Shown in pieces: positions 1-9,163 of a stretch of 64,000 nt of DNA. The notes under the pieces were generated by a model, which worked only from the letters and a program-made list of their open reading frames with translations, ran no database searches and was not told the origin of the DNA. Numbering within the stretch: the stretch's first letter is position 1; each line of letters opens with the position of its first letter. This DNA comes from CAYWOS01 sp964459985 (GTDB lineage Bacteria > Bacillota > Clostridia > Christensenellales > Aristaeellaceae): contig CAYWOS010000003.1 in assembly GCA_964459985.1 (NCBI GenBank), forward strand, positions 53,310-117,309, in the 5' to 3' direction. A program made the position numbers and the translations under genes.

Positions 1-854
1 AATTCCCGGTCAAAGCGGAAATCCCCCATTTTGGGCCAATGGAAGAAATCGCACACGATAACCGAGAGCGGGACGCCCTTGTCGCGGTAAGTCCGCGCCA
101 CGGTCAAAAGCTGCTCCTGATTCCAATAGCGGAGCTTGCACTGCCAGAATCCGAGCGCGTATTCGGGCATAACGGGCGGGAAGCCGGTGGCGGCGGCGTA
201 CTGCGCGCTGATATCGGAAAAGCTGTCGCCCGCCGTGATCCAATAATCCATCTGGCGGGTAGACTGCGCCTTCCAGACCGTTTGATTGGTGCCGAAAAAC
301 ACCTCGCCCAGCGCGGGATTGTGCCACAGAAAGCCGTACCCACGGCTGCTGACGACAAAGGGCACGCTGGCCTGCGAGTTGAGCTGTTTCAGCTCGAACA
401 CGCCGCCCTTGAGATTCATCTGATCGCTCTGGTACTGCCCGAGCCCGTACAGCCTTTCGCCGTCCGCCGCGTCAAACGATACGCGCAGGGAGAAATCCCC
501 GCCCGGCTGCGGGCTGAAGGCGCGCGCCTGCAAATGCAGCGCGCCGCCGTCCGAGATTTCGCGCAGCAATACGCGCCCGTCGGCGTGGAAAAAGGTCACG
601 CGGCAATGCCGCTTCCCCGGCGTCATGGTGATTTCCGCGCGGATAAGCCCGTTTTGAATTGACGCTTCATTCTCCCCGATTACGATGTCGGGCGTCGCAG
701 GCGTCTGCTCAAGCAGCGCCCAGTCGGGATATTCGACCTCCTGCTGCAGGCGCGATACCACGCGCAGGCTGTTTTTCCCCCACGGCAGCACGCAAAGCTG
801 CTCGCCGTTGTTGCGATACGTCAGGGTTTGCCCGTTTTGTTCAAAATACCGCAT
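1..854 (-). CDS. GH31 glycoside hydrolase, alpha-xylosidase-like (C-terminus beyond window)
   Basis: The frame is open from an ATG at 854 to the window edge, giving about 284 residues. It starts MRYFEQNGQTL, and the GH31 entry to the catalytic barrel is visible near the edge: GFWQCKLRYWN, then VIVCDFFHWPKMGDF. The N-terminal half is the beta-sandwich typical of YicI/XylS-type alpha-xylosidases and alpha-glucosidases. The catalytic Asp residues lie outside the window. There is no signal peptide, so it is probably cytoplasmic and acts on imported oligosaccharides. It is the last visible gene of the minus-strand unit after the GH39-like gene (21 bp gap). The family call is firm; the exact specificity (alpha-xyloside or alpha-glucoside) is inference. 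Confidence 0.88.
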   Translation of the reverse strand, partial: MRYFEQNGQTLTYRNNGEQLCVLPWGKNSLRVVSRLQQEVEYPDWALLEQTPATPDIVIGENEASIQNGLIRAEITMTPGKRHCRVTFFHADGRVLLREISDGGALHLQARAFSPQPGGDFSLRVSFDAADGERLYGLGQYQSDQMNLKGGVFELKQLNSQASVPFVVSSRGYGFLWHNPALGEVFFGTNQTVWKAQSTRQMDYWITAGDSFSDISAQYAAATGFPPVMPEYALGFWQCKLRYWNQEQLLTVARTYRDKGVPLSVIVCDFFHWPKMGDFRFDRE

Positions 855-875
855 GATGCCTCCGCGTTTCGCTTC

Positions 876-2762
876 TTATTTGGTCAGCGACAGCTTGATC
901 GCGGTGTCTTCGCCCGCGTCAATCAGTCCCCACGTGAGATATAACTGCCCGTTTTCAAGCCCCTCGGGCACGGGCAAAACGAACGAATCGCCAAGAACGG
1001 CGTCGCCGTCCGCGCTCCCCTCGCCGAACAGATAACGCGCGATTGTTTCGCCGCTCTCCGTCCGGTATTCGGCGCGCAGATACGCGCCGTAGCCCGCCTC
1101 GGGCGCGCCGTACATCGTTTTTTTGACGATAAACCGATCGGGCAGGTTTTCAATGACCGCGCCGCCCGCCGCCGTGCCCCGGTCGGCGTCGCCCATGCCC
1201 GCCCACGCGGTGAACGTGCCCAGATCGAACTCGGAAAACATCGTGGTATTCCGATCCTCGAAACGGTATTCCTTGCGCGCCACCGTCGCCGTGCCCGCGT
1301 TCATGGGCGTGTCGCCCTCCATGCTCCACACAGGCGCCTGATCTTCGTCCGCGCCGGTCAGCCGGATATCCAGATACAGAATGCCCCTGCGCGCGATGCG
1401 CCCAAGCCAGACCAGATCCTTCGTCGATACGCCGCGCAGTTCGTCCACCACCGCGATCTCGTCGCTCTCGCAGCCGTCCAGAACGCTTGAATGCCCCTCG
1501 TCCACCGCGTACACCGTGATGTCGGCGCGGTCAAAGGGCAGGTTGTCCAGCGCCAAGGTCACGGGCGAATCCTTGACGGCGCGGGTGTAGAGCAAAACGC
1601 CCGCGCGGTTTCCGTCGCACGCCGCCATGCCGTTCAGCGCGCCGTCCGGCGTGAACGCCACGCGGTCGATGGGCAGCGTATTGTACAATTGCAGCGCGTG
1701 ATGCGACGCGAAGCGCGCGCCCTTTTTGTTGTCCACCATGTTGAGCCCCTCGCCGTTGTCACGCCACGTCGCCCAGTTGACCGAGGTGACGGCCGGCATT
1801 TCGACCAGATTGGCGATAGCGTGCAGCATCAGCGACGCGGTATCGGCGCGGCTCGCCTCGTAAGTCGTCACGCCCGCCGTGTCCACGACGTGGAACTCGT
1901 TCAAATGCAGCGCCACGTTCTTAAACGCGTCGCCGTAGGAGGACAAAAGACGGTTAACGACGCGCGTGTCGTTCAGGTATCGCGACGTGCCGTAATTATG
2001 ATAAGAAATGAAATCGAGCGGCAGACGCTTCTCCTTCACGGCGTCCAGAAAACCGTCGATCTTGCCGCTTCGCTCGAACGTGCCCAGAAACGCCAGCGAC
2101 AGCCCGCCCACGGTAGCGGTCGGATCGGCCTCGCGGATGCCCAGCACGGCGTTCTCGTACAGATCGATGTACTCCCGCCACGTGCCCGAAAAGAAGATTT
2201 TTTGGCCGCTCGCGTCCGCAAGATCGGGCTCGTTCCAGACTTCATGCGCGGCGAGCGGCCAGCCCTTCTCCCGGTAATGCGCGGCGATGTCGCGGCAAAG
2301 CCGACGCCACGCGTCCATGTCCTTGGGCGCGGAGCGGAAGGTGCCGTTCTCGGGCTGCAGGGATTTGGGCATATAGCCGTAGGAGAAATACGGCGCCGTA
2401 CCGTTCTTGTACAGCACCTTCATGAGCGCGTCCAGACTCAAAAACTGATGCGTCATGCGCTCGGCGTCGCCCATCGCAAAAAACTGCCCCAGCCCGCCGT
2501 TGCCCATGGACAGATCGACGCGCATATTCTCGCTGCGCAGCGCGCTTAAGTACTCCGCCGCCTTGACAAAGGGCGCGCTGTTGCCCGTCATGCCGAAGGA
2601 ATACGACACCGAGAACGTATTCTGGCGCTTGAAATACGGCACGCCCGTGTGCGCGGAAAAATCAGCCCGCACGCGTTTCCCCTCCTCCGCGAGAGCGGGG
2701 ACTGCGCCGCACAGCAGCAGCCCCGCCATCGCAACCGCCAACAGGCGCTTACGGATTGCCAT
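876..2762 (-). CDS. Secreted GH39-like glycosidase (beta-xylosidase family)
   Basis: About 628 residues from the ATG at 2762. An in-frame start at 2813 exists but would precede the signal peptide, MAIRKRLLAVAMAGLLLCG, with an ALA cleavage site. The catalytic domain carries HEVWNEPDL, where the Glu fits the GH39/clan-A acid/base, and HLNEFHVVD, where the Glu fits the nucleophile. The C-terminal third resembles beta-sandwich accessory domains. It overlaps the end of the upstream LamG gene by 14 bp, which suggests translational coupling since no strong ribosome site is seen. The expected role is removal of xylosyl or similar units outside the membrane. Some distant clan-A families look alike, so GH39 is likely but not certain. 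Confidence 0.78.
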   Translation of the reverse strand: MAIRKRLLAVAMAGLLLCGAVPALAEEGKRVRADFSAHTGVPYFKRQNTFSVSYSFGMTGNSAPFVKAAEYLSALRSENMRVDLSMGNGGLGQFFAMGDAERMTHQFLSLDALMKVLYKNGTAPYFSYGYMPKSLQPENGTFRSAPKDMDAWRRLCRDIAAHYREKGWPLAAHEVWNEPDLADASGQKIFFSGTWREYIDLYENAVLGIREADPTATVGGLSLAFLGTFERSGKIDGFLDAVKEKRLPLDFISYHNYGTSRYLNDTRVVNRLLSSYGDAFKNVALHLNEFHVVDTAGVTTYEASRADTASLMLHAIANLVEMPAVTSVNWATWRDNGEGLNMVDNKKGARFASHHALQLYNTLPIDRVAFTPDGALNGMAACDGNRAGVLLYTRAVKDSPVTLALDNLPFDRADITVYAVDEGHSSVLDGCESDEIAVVDELRGVSTKDLVWLGRIARRGILYLDIRLTGADEDQAPVWSMEGDTPMNAGTATVARKEYRFEDRNTTMFSEFDLGTFTAWAGMGDADRGTAAGGAVIENLPDRFIVKKTMYGAPEAGYGAYLRAEYRTESGETIARYLFGEGSADGDAVLGDSFVLPVPEGLENGQLYLTWGLIDAGEDTAIKLSLTK

Positions 2763-3504
2763 AGATTTCCGAGATATCGGCGATCGCGCCGTCATACACG
2801 CGCACGTCGTCAATGCCGCCGATAAAGCCGTACATCACGTTATCGTCCCAGAACACGTAGCTGCCGCCGATGGTCGTGCCCAGTACGCAGGGGATCTGCG
2901 GCATGTCATACTCATCCGTGCCGCGAAGCTCGCCGTCCACCCACGCCGTCATGGTCATGGTCTCGGCGTCGTAGGCGCAGACGTACCAATGGTATTCCTT
3001 GAGACCTTCCATCAGCTTGCACGCCTCGCTCAGACGCCCCCAGTGATCCGCCTTGCCGTCGCCGATGATCGGCTGATAGATGATGTGCTTGACGCCCTCG
3101 TGCGCGTACGCCGCCACCAGCAGGCACACGCCCTTTTGCTCGCCGTTATAGCCGGTGGAGAACACGCGGGTGTTCTCGCCCGCGAAGCCCTCGTGCTTGG
3201 CGTAGAAGCTCACGGTGAAGGATTCGAGCGCGTCGGTATAATCGTCGCCCGTGTCCTTGTTCATTACCAGCGCCGCGTCGCCGTCCAGCGCCAGCGCGCC
3301 CGCGCCGACCGCCGCGTCGGCGCTCACTTTGACTTTGCCCTTGCCGGCGGGCTGCATGTCGTAACCGTTGCCCGTCACATCCTTGCCGGGGTTTTCGGCG
3401 TCCTCGAAATCGTAGTGCGCGAGCAGCGCGGCCTCGGCGGCGGCGGAGAAGCACAAGGTCAGGGAAAGAAGCAGCGCGGTCAGCAGACAGAAAACCTTTT
3501 TCAT
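2749..3504 (-). CDS. Secreted LamG/concanavalin-like domain protein
   Basis: 251 residues. The signal peptide MKKVFCLLTALLLSLTLCF is followed by a single laminin-G-like (Laminin_G_3) jelly-roll: it starts ALLAHYDFEDAENPG, carries a central SFTVSFYAKHEG strand and ends with IGGIDDVRVYDGAI, the classic closing strand of LamG_3 domains. No catalytic motif is evident, so a carbohydrate-binding role is inferred. The start at 3504 has a strong AAGGAGG ribosome site. It lies 21 bp after the solute-binding protein and overlaps the GH39-like gene, so it is probably part of the same sugar-capture operon. Confidence 0.85.
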   Translation of the reverse strand: MKKVFCLLTALLLSLTLCFSAAAEAALLAHYDFEDAENPGKDVTGNGYDMQPAGKGKVKVSADAAVGAGALALDGDAALVMNKDTGDDYTDALESFTVSFYAKHEGFAGENTRVFSTGYNGEQKGVCLLVAAYAHEGVKHIIYQPIIGDGKADHWGRLSEACKLMEGLKEYHWYVCAYDAETMTMTAWVDGELRGTDEYDMPQIPCVLGTTIGGSYVFWDDNVMYGFIGGIDDVRVYDGAIADISEIYGNP

Positions 3505-3525
3505 GGGGATTCCTCCTTATGGGAT

Positions 3526-4857
3526 TTATTCTTCGCTCGTTGCCCCGGTGAACATGACCATCAGTTCGTCGAACGCCGCCTGCGACGGCGCTTTGTTCGT
3601 CTCGGCGAACACGCGCCCGGCGATGTTTTCGTTCACGCCGAAATCGTTCCACAGGATATTGTCGCGGAACCACGTCGCCGGCTCGCCCAGCGCCAGCACG
3701 CAGCGCCCGTCGATCAACCGCACCGTTTCGAGCGATTCGTCGTCGAACACGGTGTTTTCAAAATACATATACGGCTCCTTGAGTTCCTTCCAGTCGTAGG
3801 GATACAGCCAGTCGCGCAGGATGGCGGCGACGGCGGCCTTGTCCTCCACGCATTCCTGAATGAACCAGCCGTCGTGAACGTTCTGGGCGTTGACGTAATC
3901 CTCCGCGCGCGGTCCCATGGGAATGAGCAACATCCCGAACTCGTCTTCCTCGAGGTTGACCGCGTAGTTGGCGACCTCCCATGAGTACACCTGATAAAAC
4001 GCGATCTTGCCGCGATTCCACAATTTCTCCCACGTGCCCCAGTCGTAATCGCCCTTGTAGCACACGCCCGTGTCGTTCGCCAGCATCCGGCACCACTCGA
4101 TGGCTTCCACGGCGGCGGGATCGTCCAGATTGTAATGATAGGCGAGGTTCTCGTCCATCGTCACGCAGGAGGAGCCGTTGGCAAATATGAAGGATTCGGC
4201 GATCACGGGCGCGCAGCCGTACGCGCCGAAGCCCCACACGTCGGTCTGCCCGTCGCCGTCGGTGTCGTGGGTACACTGCTGCGCGAGCGCCAGCAGCTTA
4301 TCCCATGTCCATTCGCGGTTTTCCTGCAACTCGTAGAGCATTTGATCGGTGATGCCGTACTCGGCGCAGATGCGCTTATTGAACAGAATGCACGTGCCCA
4401 GCCCGTTGAGGGCGGTGGACGCGGCGTAATTCTCGCCGCCGAAGCGCCACGGGTTCATCGCTTCCCTGTTCCACATGTCCTCGCTGAAATCGATGTACGC
4501 ATCCAAGGGCGCGAGCAGCCCCGCGTACGTCCATGCGGGAATCACGTAATCGATGGTGTGGCAGAACGCGTCGGCGATCTTTTCGCCGCTCATCGCCATG
4601 GTTTTGATGGCGGCGTCCCACGCGTGCCAGTCGTTGGTGGTGATGAATTCCAGCTTGCAGTTGTACTTCTTTTCGATCGTCTCCACCAGCGCCGCTTCGT
4701 CGGGATAGGTGGGTGAATTGGGATTGGGCGTCAGATCGAAGTACGCGCCCAGCGTGACCGTGCGCCCGTTAAGATCAAACGTCTCCTCCGCCGAAGCCGC
4801 CGAAAGCAGCGCGACCGACAGCGCCGCCGCCAGAAAGATTGCCGTCCATCGTCTCAT
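3526..4857 (-). CDS. ABC transporter extracellular solute-binding protein (CUT1-like)
   Basis: 443 residues. The start at 4857 was chosen over the longer frame to 4926 because GGGAGG lies just upstream and the signal peptide MRRWTAIFLAAALSVALLSA begins there. The fold signature is that of family 1 sugar-binding proteins, with the VETIEKKYNCKLEFIT strand, a WTYAGLLAPLDAYI segment and an ENREWTWDKLLALA region. The signal peptide ends ASA with no lipobox cysteine, unusual for a Gram-positive binding protein. No permease gene adjoins it, so it either shares permeases encoded elsewhere or partners genes beyond the window. It is the first gene of the minus-strand unit running into the LamG, GH39-like and GH31 genes. 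Confidence 0.85.
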   Translation of the reverse strand: MRRWTAIFLAAALSVALLSAASAEETFDLNGRTVTLGAYFDLTPNPNSPTYPDEAALVETIEKKYNCKLEFITTNDWHAWDAAIKTMAMSGEKIADAFCHTIDYVIPAWTYAGLLAPLDAYIDFSEDMWNREAMNPWRFGGENYAASTALNGLGTCILFNKRICAEYGITDQMLYELQENREWTWDKLLALAQQCTHDTDGDGQTDVWGFGAYGCAPVIAESFIFANGSSCVTMDENLAYHYNLDDPAAVEAIEWCRMLANDTGVCYKGDYDWGTWEKLWNRGKIAFYQVYSWEVANYAVNLEEDEFGMLLIPMGPRAEDYVNAQNVHDGWFIQECVEDKAAVAAILRDWLYPYDWKELKEPYMYFENTVFDDESLETVRLIDGRCVLALGEPATWFRDNILWNDFGVNENIAGRVFAETNKAPSQAAFDELMVMFTGATSEE

Positions 4858-4926
4858 GATTTCCGCTCCCTCCCGTTCACAGGTCACAAAACGCTTGCAA
4901 ATTCGTTCGGTTTCCTGTATAGTCAC

Positions 4927-4936
4927 ATTATATAAT
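4927..4936. promoter_or_regulatory. Divergent promoter region between solute-binding protein and AraC gene
   Basis: The 145-bp gap 4858-5002 holds overlapping -10 hexamers on both strands: TATAAT on the plus strand at 4931-4936 and on the minus strand at 4932-4927. No good -35 is seen for either direction, as expected of activator-dependent promoters. A CAGTTTTACA element at about 4956 recurs upstream of the GH43 gene near 62663. The start points are inferred. Confidence 0.4.
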
Positions 4937-5002
4937 ACATATTCGGCAATGGATAGCAGTTTTACAGCACAATTCTAACACAATTTCCACGGGAGGCGGC
5001 GT

Positions 5003-5959
5003 ATGCAGGAAGAGGTATGGGAGTCGGCGCACGGCAGTCCGGCGTTCCCGGTGGCGATGTACCCCATTTGCTATCCCGACGGGTCGGATTTCCTGTACTA
5101 CAGTCATCTGCACAACGAGCTTGAGTATTTCTTCCTGAAATCGGGGCACGTAAAGGTGTACGTGAACGGAATCCCCTACGATCTGTCGCCGGGCGACGCG
5201 CTGCTTATCACGCCCGCCGCGCTGCACTACGCCAAGCGCGCGAAGCCGGGCGACTGCGACACGCTGTCGCTTTTGTGCCACGCCGATTTCCTGTTCGGCA
5301 GGCGCGAGGAGGACGCGGTCAACGCGAAATGCCTGTCCGCCTTGACGGGCGCGCAGCGCCCCGCCGCGCTGTATTTGAGCGGCGCGGCCGTCAAGGAGGA
5401 TGTCGCGGGGCTGTTTTCGCAGGTGCGGTCGCCGGCGGAGCAGGGCGCGCCGGGGTATGAAATGCTGGTGAAGGCGCGGCTGCTCGAACTGACCTATCAG
5501 TTCCTGTTCGCGCCGGGCGGGTATACGGCGCACGCCGAATCGTCGCCCGATCTGGACGTTATCCGCCAGAGCCTTTTGTACTTTCAGACGAATTATCAGC
5601 ATGACGTCACGCTGGGCGAGCTGTCCGCCTTCGTGCATATGAGCCCCGGGCAGTTCGGGCGGCTCTTTCGCCGCATGATGGCGCAGCCGCCGATGACCTA
5701 TCTGGTGCAGTACCGCGTCCAGCGCGCCACGCGGCTCCTGTCGGAAACCAATCTGCGCGTGTCGGAGATCGCGCTGCAAACGGGTTTCCGCAATTTTTCC
5801 TACTTTAACAAATGCTTTTTGCAGTACAAAGGCGTCACGCCCACGCGTTTCCGCCGTCTCAGGCGCGCGCAGGAAGAGATTCGTCCGCCTGCCGCACGGC
5901 CAGTTCCCGCGCGCGGTACGCCCGGGGCGTCAAGCCCGTTTCGCGATGAAATAACGTGA
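5003..5959 (+). CDS. AraC-family transcriptional regulator with cupin sensor domain
   Basis: 318 residues; start at 5003 supported by GGGAGG. The N-terminal half is a cupin-like sugar-sensing barrel (HLHNELEYFFLKSGHVKVYV, then LSPGDALLITPAALHY). The C-terminal ~100 residues carry two helix-turn-helix motifs of the AraC type (LGELSAFVHMSPGQFGRLFRR and VSEIALQTGFRNFSYFNKCF). It is transcribed away from the solute-binding protein/GH39/GH31 operon and is the likely activator of that operon. The C-terminal 34 codons overlap the convergent PocR/AraC gene by 101 bp, so the tail after GVTPTRFRRLR may be a non-conserved extension. Confidence 0.9.
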   Translation: MQEEVWESAHGSPAFPVAMYPICYPDGSDFLYYSHLHNELEYFFLKSGHVKVYVNGIPYDLSPGDALLITPAALHYAKRAKPGDCDTLSLLCHADFLFGRREEDAVNAKCLSALTGAQRPAALYLSGAAVKEDVAGLFSQVRSPAEQGAPGYEMLVKARLLELTYQFLFAPGGYTAHAESSPDLDVIRQSLLYFQTNYQHDVTLGELSAFVHMSPGQFGRLFRRMMAQPPMTYLVQYRVQRATRLLSETNLRVSEIALQTGFRNFSYFNKCFLQYKGVTPTRFRRLRRAQEEIRPPAARPVPARGTPGASSPFRDEIT

Positions 5960-6737
5960 TAAAGTAATCGGCGTCCTCGTACCCGCACCGCGCGGCGATC
6001 TCGCTCACGGGCATATCGGTCTCCCGCGCGAGCAGCCCGCACGCGCACCTTACGCGCAGGGCGCGCACCTGCTCGGCGACGCCGACGCCGTAATTCTGGC
6101 GAAAAATTTCGTACAGTTTTGTTCGCCCCACCTTGAACCGCGCGCACAGCGATTCCGCCGTGACGGGACGCGTGAAGTTTTCCTGCAAATAAGCGTCGAT
6201 CTGCGCGGGCAGGCGCGTCTGGCGCAGCACCGCCATGCGTTCCCGGCAAAGATACGCCGCCACGGCGCACAGAATATGCGAGGCCGCCTCGATATACCCC
6301 TCGCGAACGACGGGCAGCGCCGCCGCCGCGCGCGCGAGCGCTTTCTCGTCCACCTGATAATCGCGGCAGCGCCGCGCGATCCGCGCGACGCCCGCGTCGC
6401 GGTCGGGATAGCAAAACACATGCCCGAACAGAAGATACCCGATGACGACGTTCTCGTGGAAAAGCGGCGCGATGCTCTCGGTCAGCCCCGCGTGGCACAC
6501 ATAAGTATACAGACCGTGCGTTTTCGCGGCGGTCAGGCAGCCCTGCCTGTCGCTGCGGCGGCACGCAGCGCACGCCGATTCGTCGGTGCGGATCAGCGCG
6601 CAAAAGGACGGCAGTTCGCGCGGATACGCCGCCAGTTCGCGGAAATTTTCGTCCATCACCGACGCGCGAATGCCCGATATCAAATAGAAATCCCGCAATA
6701 GTTCCTGCAGCTTGGTCACGTCAAAGGCGGAAATCAC
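5859..6737 (-). CDS. AraC-family regulator with PocR ligand-binding domain
   Basis: 292 residues from a GTG at 6737, which has GGGGAG upstream. The first ~170 residues form a PocR-type sensor (LQELLRDFYLISGIRASV, then the cysteine-rich stretch FCALIRTDESACAACRRSD and YVCHAGLTESIAPL). The C-terminus is an AraC double helix-turn-helix (VSEIAARCGYEDADYFITLFH). PocR domains bind small sugars or polyols. It is divergent from the aldolase-isomerase-kinase operon starting at 6875 and is the probable regulator of it. Its 3' end overlaps the convergent AraC gene by 101 bp. A second regulator of the same architecture lies at 58699. Confidence 0.9.
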   Translation of the reverse strand: MISAFDVTKLQELLRDFYLISGIRASVMDENFRELAAYPRELPSFCALIRTDESACAACRRSDRQGCLTAAKTHGLYTYVCHAGLTESIAPLFHENVVIGYLLFGHVFCYPDRDAGVARIARRCRDYQVDEKALARAAAALPVVREGYIEAASHILCAVAAYLCRERMAVLRQTRLPAQIDAYLQENFTRPVTAESLCARFKVGRTKLYEIFRQNYGVGVAEQVRALRVRCACGLLARETDMPVSEIAARCGYEDADYFITLFHRETGLTPRAYRARELAVRQADESLPARA

Positions 6738-6820
6738 ACGGATCGCTCCCCTTCCCCCCGCTCCGCCGACAGTCTATCATATTCGGCGGACAAAATCAAA
6801 GTTTTTCGCACGATTCTCCG

Positions 6821-6849
6821 TTCCTTTCGCGCGGCGGGATTGGTATAAT
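6821..6849 (+). promoter_or_regulatory. Promoter of the aldolase-isomerase-kinase operon
   Basis: A consensus TATAAT lies at 6844-6849, 26 bp before the aldolase ATG. The hexamer 17 bp upstream (TTCCTT, 6821-6826) is a poor -35, consistent with activation by the divergent PocR/AraC protein. The start point is inferred. Confidence 0.5.
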
Positions 6850-6874
6850 GAATCGACATAAGGAGGGGACGTAT

Positions 6875-7753
6875 ATGTTGATCGATTTGAAAACCATCCT
6901 GAATATCGCGGAAGAACGCGGCGTCGCCGTCGGCTCGTTCAATACGCCGAATTTAGAAAGCCTGCTGGCCGCGCTGGACGCGGCGGAAGCGCTCGGGGAG
7001 CCGATCATCATCCAGCACGCGCAGTGCCACGAGGATTGGCTGGCGCTGGACATCATCGGTCCGATCATGGTCGATCGCGCGAAGAAGGCGAACGTGCCCG
7101 TATGCGTGCATCTGGATCACGGCGAAACGGTCGAATACCTCGAAAAAGCGCTCCGGATCGGCTTCACCTCGGTCATGTTCGACGGCTCGACGCTTCCCTA
7201 CGATGAAAACGTCCTCCTGACCGCGCAGGTGGCGCGCATGGCGAACGATTTCCATGCCGACACCGAGGGCGAATTGGGCTCGATGGGATTGCGCGAATCG
7301 GGCGAAGGCGAAACGGCGGATGACGACGCGACAAAAATCTACACCGATCCCGACGCGGCGGCGGCGTTCGTCCGAGAAACGGGCGTACGCGCGCTGGCGT
7401 GCTCGTTCGGCACGACGCACGGCATCTACCTCAAAAAGCCCAAGCTGGATTTTAGCATCGTGCGCGCCGTGCGCGAAAAGACGGGCGGCGTGCCCGTCGT
7501 GATGCACGGCGGCTCGGGCGTGAGCGCGGACGATTTCCATGCCGCCATCCGCGCGGGCGTGCGTAAAATCAACTATTTTACCTACATGGACAAGGCGGGC
7601 GGACAGGCGGCGGAAGTGTATCTTGATTCGCTTCCCGACGCCGCGCCGCGCTTCTTCTCCTCGACGCTCAAGCAGGCGCAGCGCGCCATGCGGGACGATT
7701 TAATGCGCGCCATCGGCGTATTCACCATGAAGGAGGACGAAAAACATGCGTAA
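6875..7753 (+). CDS. Class II (zinc) ketose-bisphosphate aldolase, FBA/GatY-like
   Basis: 292 residues. The start at 6875 is set by AAGGAGGGG; a longer frame from 6848 lacks a ribosome site. The family signatures are present: VGSFNTPNLESLLAAL, the catalytic/metal HLDHGE, TEGELGSMG, the metal histidines in TTHGIY and MHGGSGV. It cleaves a ketose bisphosphate or monophosphate into two trioses (or equivalent) in the cytoplasm. The last codons overlap the next gene (ATG at 7746 inside its end), indicating translational coupling with the isomerase. With the isomerase and FGGY kinase downstream it is the probable last step of a sugar degradation route, so fructose 1,6-bisphosphate need not be the substrate. 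Confidence 0.9.
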   Translation: MLIDLKTILNIAEERGVAVGSFNTPNLESLLAALDAAEALGEPIIIQHAQCHEDWLALDIIGPIMVDRAKKANVPVCVHLDHGETVEYLEKALRIGFTSVMFDGSTLPYDENVLLTAQVARMANDFHADTEGELGSMGLRESGEGETADDDATKIYTDPDAAAAFVRETGVRALACSFGTTHGIYLKKPKLDFSIVRAVREKTGGVPVVMHGGSGVSADDFHAAIRAGVRKINYFTYMDKAGGQAAEVYLDSLPDAAPRFFSSTLKQAQRAMRDDLMRAIGVFTMKEDEKHA

Positions 7754-9149
7754 AACCACGTTCGCGCTCGCCTTTTGCAACCGGGGCTTCATGCCGGGCG
7801 AATTGATTTACGACGCACGCGAGGAAATGATTCAGGCTGTGACCGACGCGGGCTATGATTACATCGCCATGGACGCCGCGCTCACCCGCTACGGCGGCAT
7901 CGAAACCCGCGACGAGGGGCGGTTATATGCTGATTTCCTCAAGCGGCACGCGGGCGAATACGACGGTGTGATCTTTTCCATGCCCATCTTTGCCGACGAA
8001 AACGGCGCGGTCGCGGCGCTGCGCGACGCCGGCGTGCCCATTCTTTTGCAGGCGTATCCCGACGAAATCGGCAAGATGGATTTCGCCCACCGCCGCGACG
8101 CGTACTGCGGGAAATTCTCCGTCAGCGACGTATTTACCCAGTGCGGCATTCCCTTCACCGTGTATAAACCCCACGCGGCGCATCCCCTGTCCGCCGCGTT
8201 CCGGCAAAATCTCGACGATTTCGCCGCCGTGTGCCGCGTGGTCAACGGCATGAAACGCTTTACGCTGGGCTGCATCGGCGCGCGCACCACGGCGTTCAAG
8301 ACCACGCGCTTTGACGAAATCGCATTGGAAAAGCACGGGATCACGGTAGAAGCGTTTGATCTGTCCGAGCTTGTCTTCAAGGTGGAACATCTGGCGGACG
8401 ACGACGCCGCCGTGACCGCCCGCGTCGGCGAATTGGAAGCGTACACCGATTTCACCCGCGTGCCGCGGCGCAACAAGCTGACGCTCGCCAAAATCTCCGT
8501 CGTGATCGACGAATACATCCGGGATTATCATTTAGACGCCTTCACGCTGCGCTGCTGGAACGAGATGGAAACGATCCTGCGCGTGTGCCCGTGCGTGCTG
8601 CTCAGCTATTTCAACGATCGCGGCATCGCCGCCTCCTGCGAGATCGACCTGTGCAGCGCGCTCACCATGCGCGCCATGCTGCTGGCGAGCGGGCAGCCGA
8701 CCGCCGTGCTCGACTGGAACAACAATTACGGCGAGGAAGCCGACAAAGTGATCCTGTTCCACTGCGGACCGGTCGCGCAGTCGCTCATGACGGGCCGGGG
8801 CACGGTGACAGAGCATAAAATGTTCGCCAAGAACGATCCCGGCTCGGGCTGGGGCAGCAACGAAGGCCGCATCCGTCCCTTCCCCTGCACCATTGCCAAC
8901 AGCCAGACCAAGGACGGCGAAATCATCGTCTACGCCGAGAACGCCGCCTTCACCGACGATCCCATCGAGGAAAGCTATTTCGGCTGCGCGGGCGTATGCG
9001 AGGTTCCCGCGCTCGAGGACAAACTGCTCCGCCTCGCGCGCGGCGGCTTCAAGCATCACACAAGCGTGGGCGTCGGCCACATGAAAGAAATTCTGAAAGA
9101 AGCCTTCACCACCTACCTCGGGTATCGTTTCGTCGATATCGACCGATAA
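7746..9149 (+). CDS. L-fucose/arabinose isomerase-fold sugar isomerase
   Basis: 467 residues. The C-terminal half has the FucI-type core: LRCWNEMETIL, then SYFNDRGIAASCEIDLCSALTM, where the Glu and Asp fit the metal ligands, and LDWNNNYGEEADKVILFHCGP. The N-terminal part is the alternating alpha/beta region of this superfamily. It probably interconverts an aldose and a ketose with a divalent metal. Placement between a class II aldolase and an FGGY kinase makes it the first step of an isomerase-kinase-aldolase pathway. The sequence is far from classical FucI/AraA, so the substrate is not assigned. A second member with different sequence lies at 57104. Confidence 0.75.
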   Translation: MRKTTFALAFCNRGFMPGELIYDAREEMIQAVTDAGYDYIAMDAALTRYGGIETRDEGRLYADFLKRHAGEYDGVIFSMPIFADENGAVAALRDAGVPILLQAYPDEIGKMDFAHRRDAYCGKFSVSDVFTQCGIPFTVYKPHAAHPLSAAFRQNLDDFAAVCRVVNGMKRFTLGCIGARTTAFKTTRFDEIALEKHGITVEAFDLSELVFKVEHLADDDAAVTARVGELEAYTDFTRVPRRNKLTLAKISVVIDEYIRDYHLDAFTLRCWNEMETILRVCPCVLLSYFNDRGIAASCEIDLCSALTMRAMLLASGQPTAVLDWNNNYGEEADKVILFHCGPVAQSLMTGRGTVTEHKMFAKNDPGSGWGSNEGRIRPFPCTIANSQTKDGEIIVYAENAAFTDDPIEESYFGCAGVCEVPALEDKLLRLARGGFKHHTSVGVGHMKEILKEAFTTYLGYRFVDIDR

Positions 9150-9163
9150 CGGGAGGCGTCGTC

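Noticed and set aside
2455..3984. 509-codon open frame on the plus strand
   Set aside because: Crosses three well-supported minus-strand genes and has shadow-like composition.
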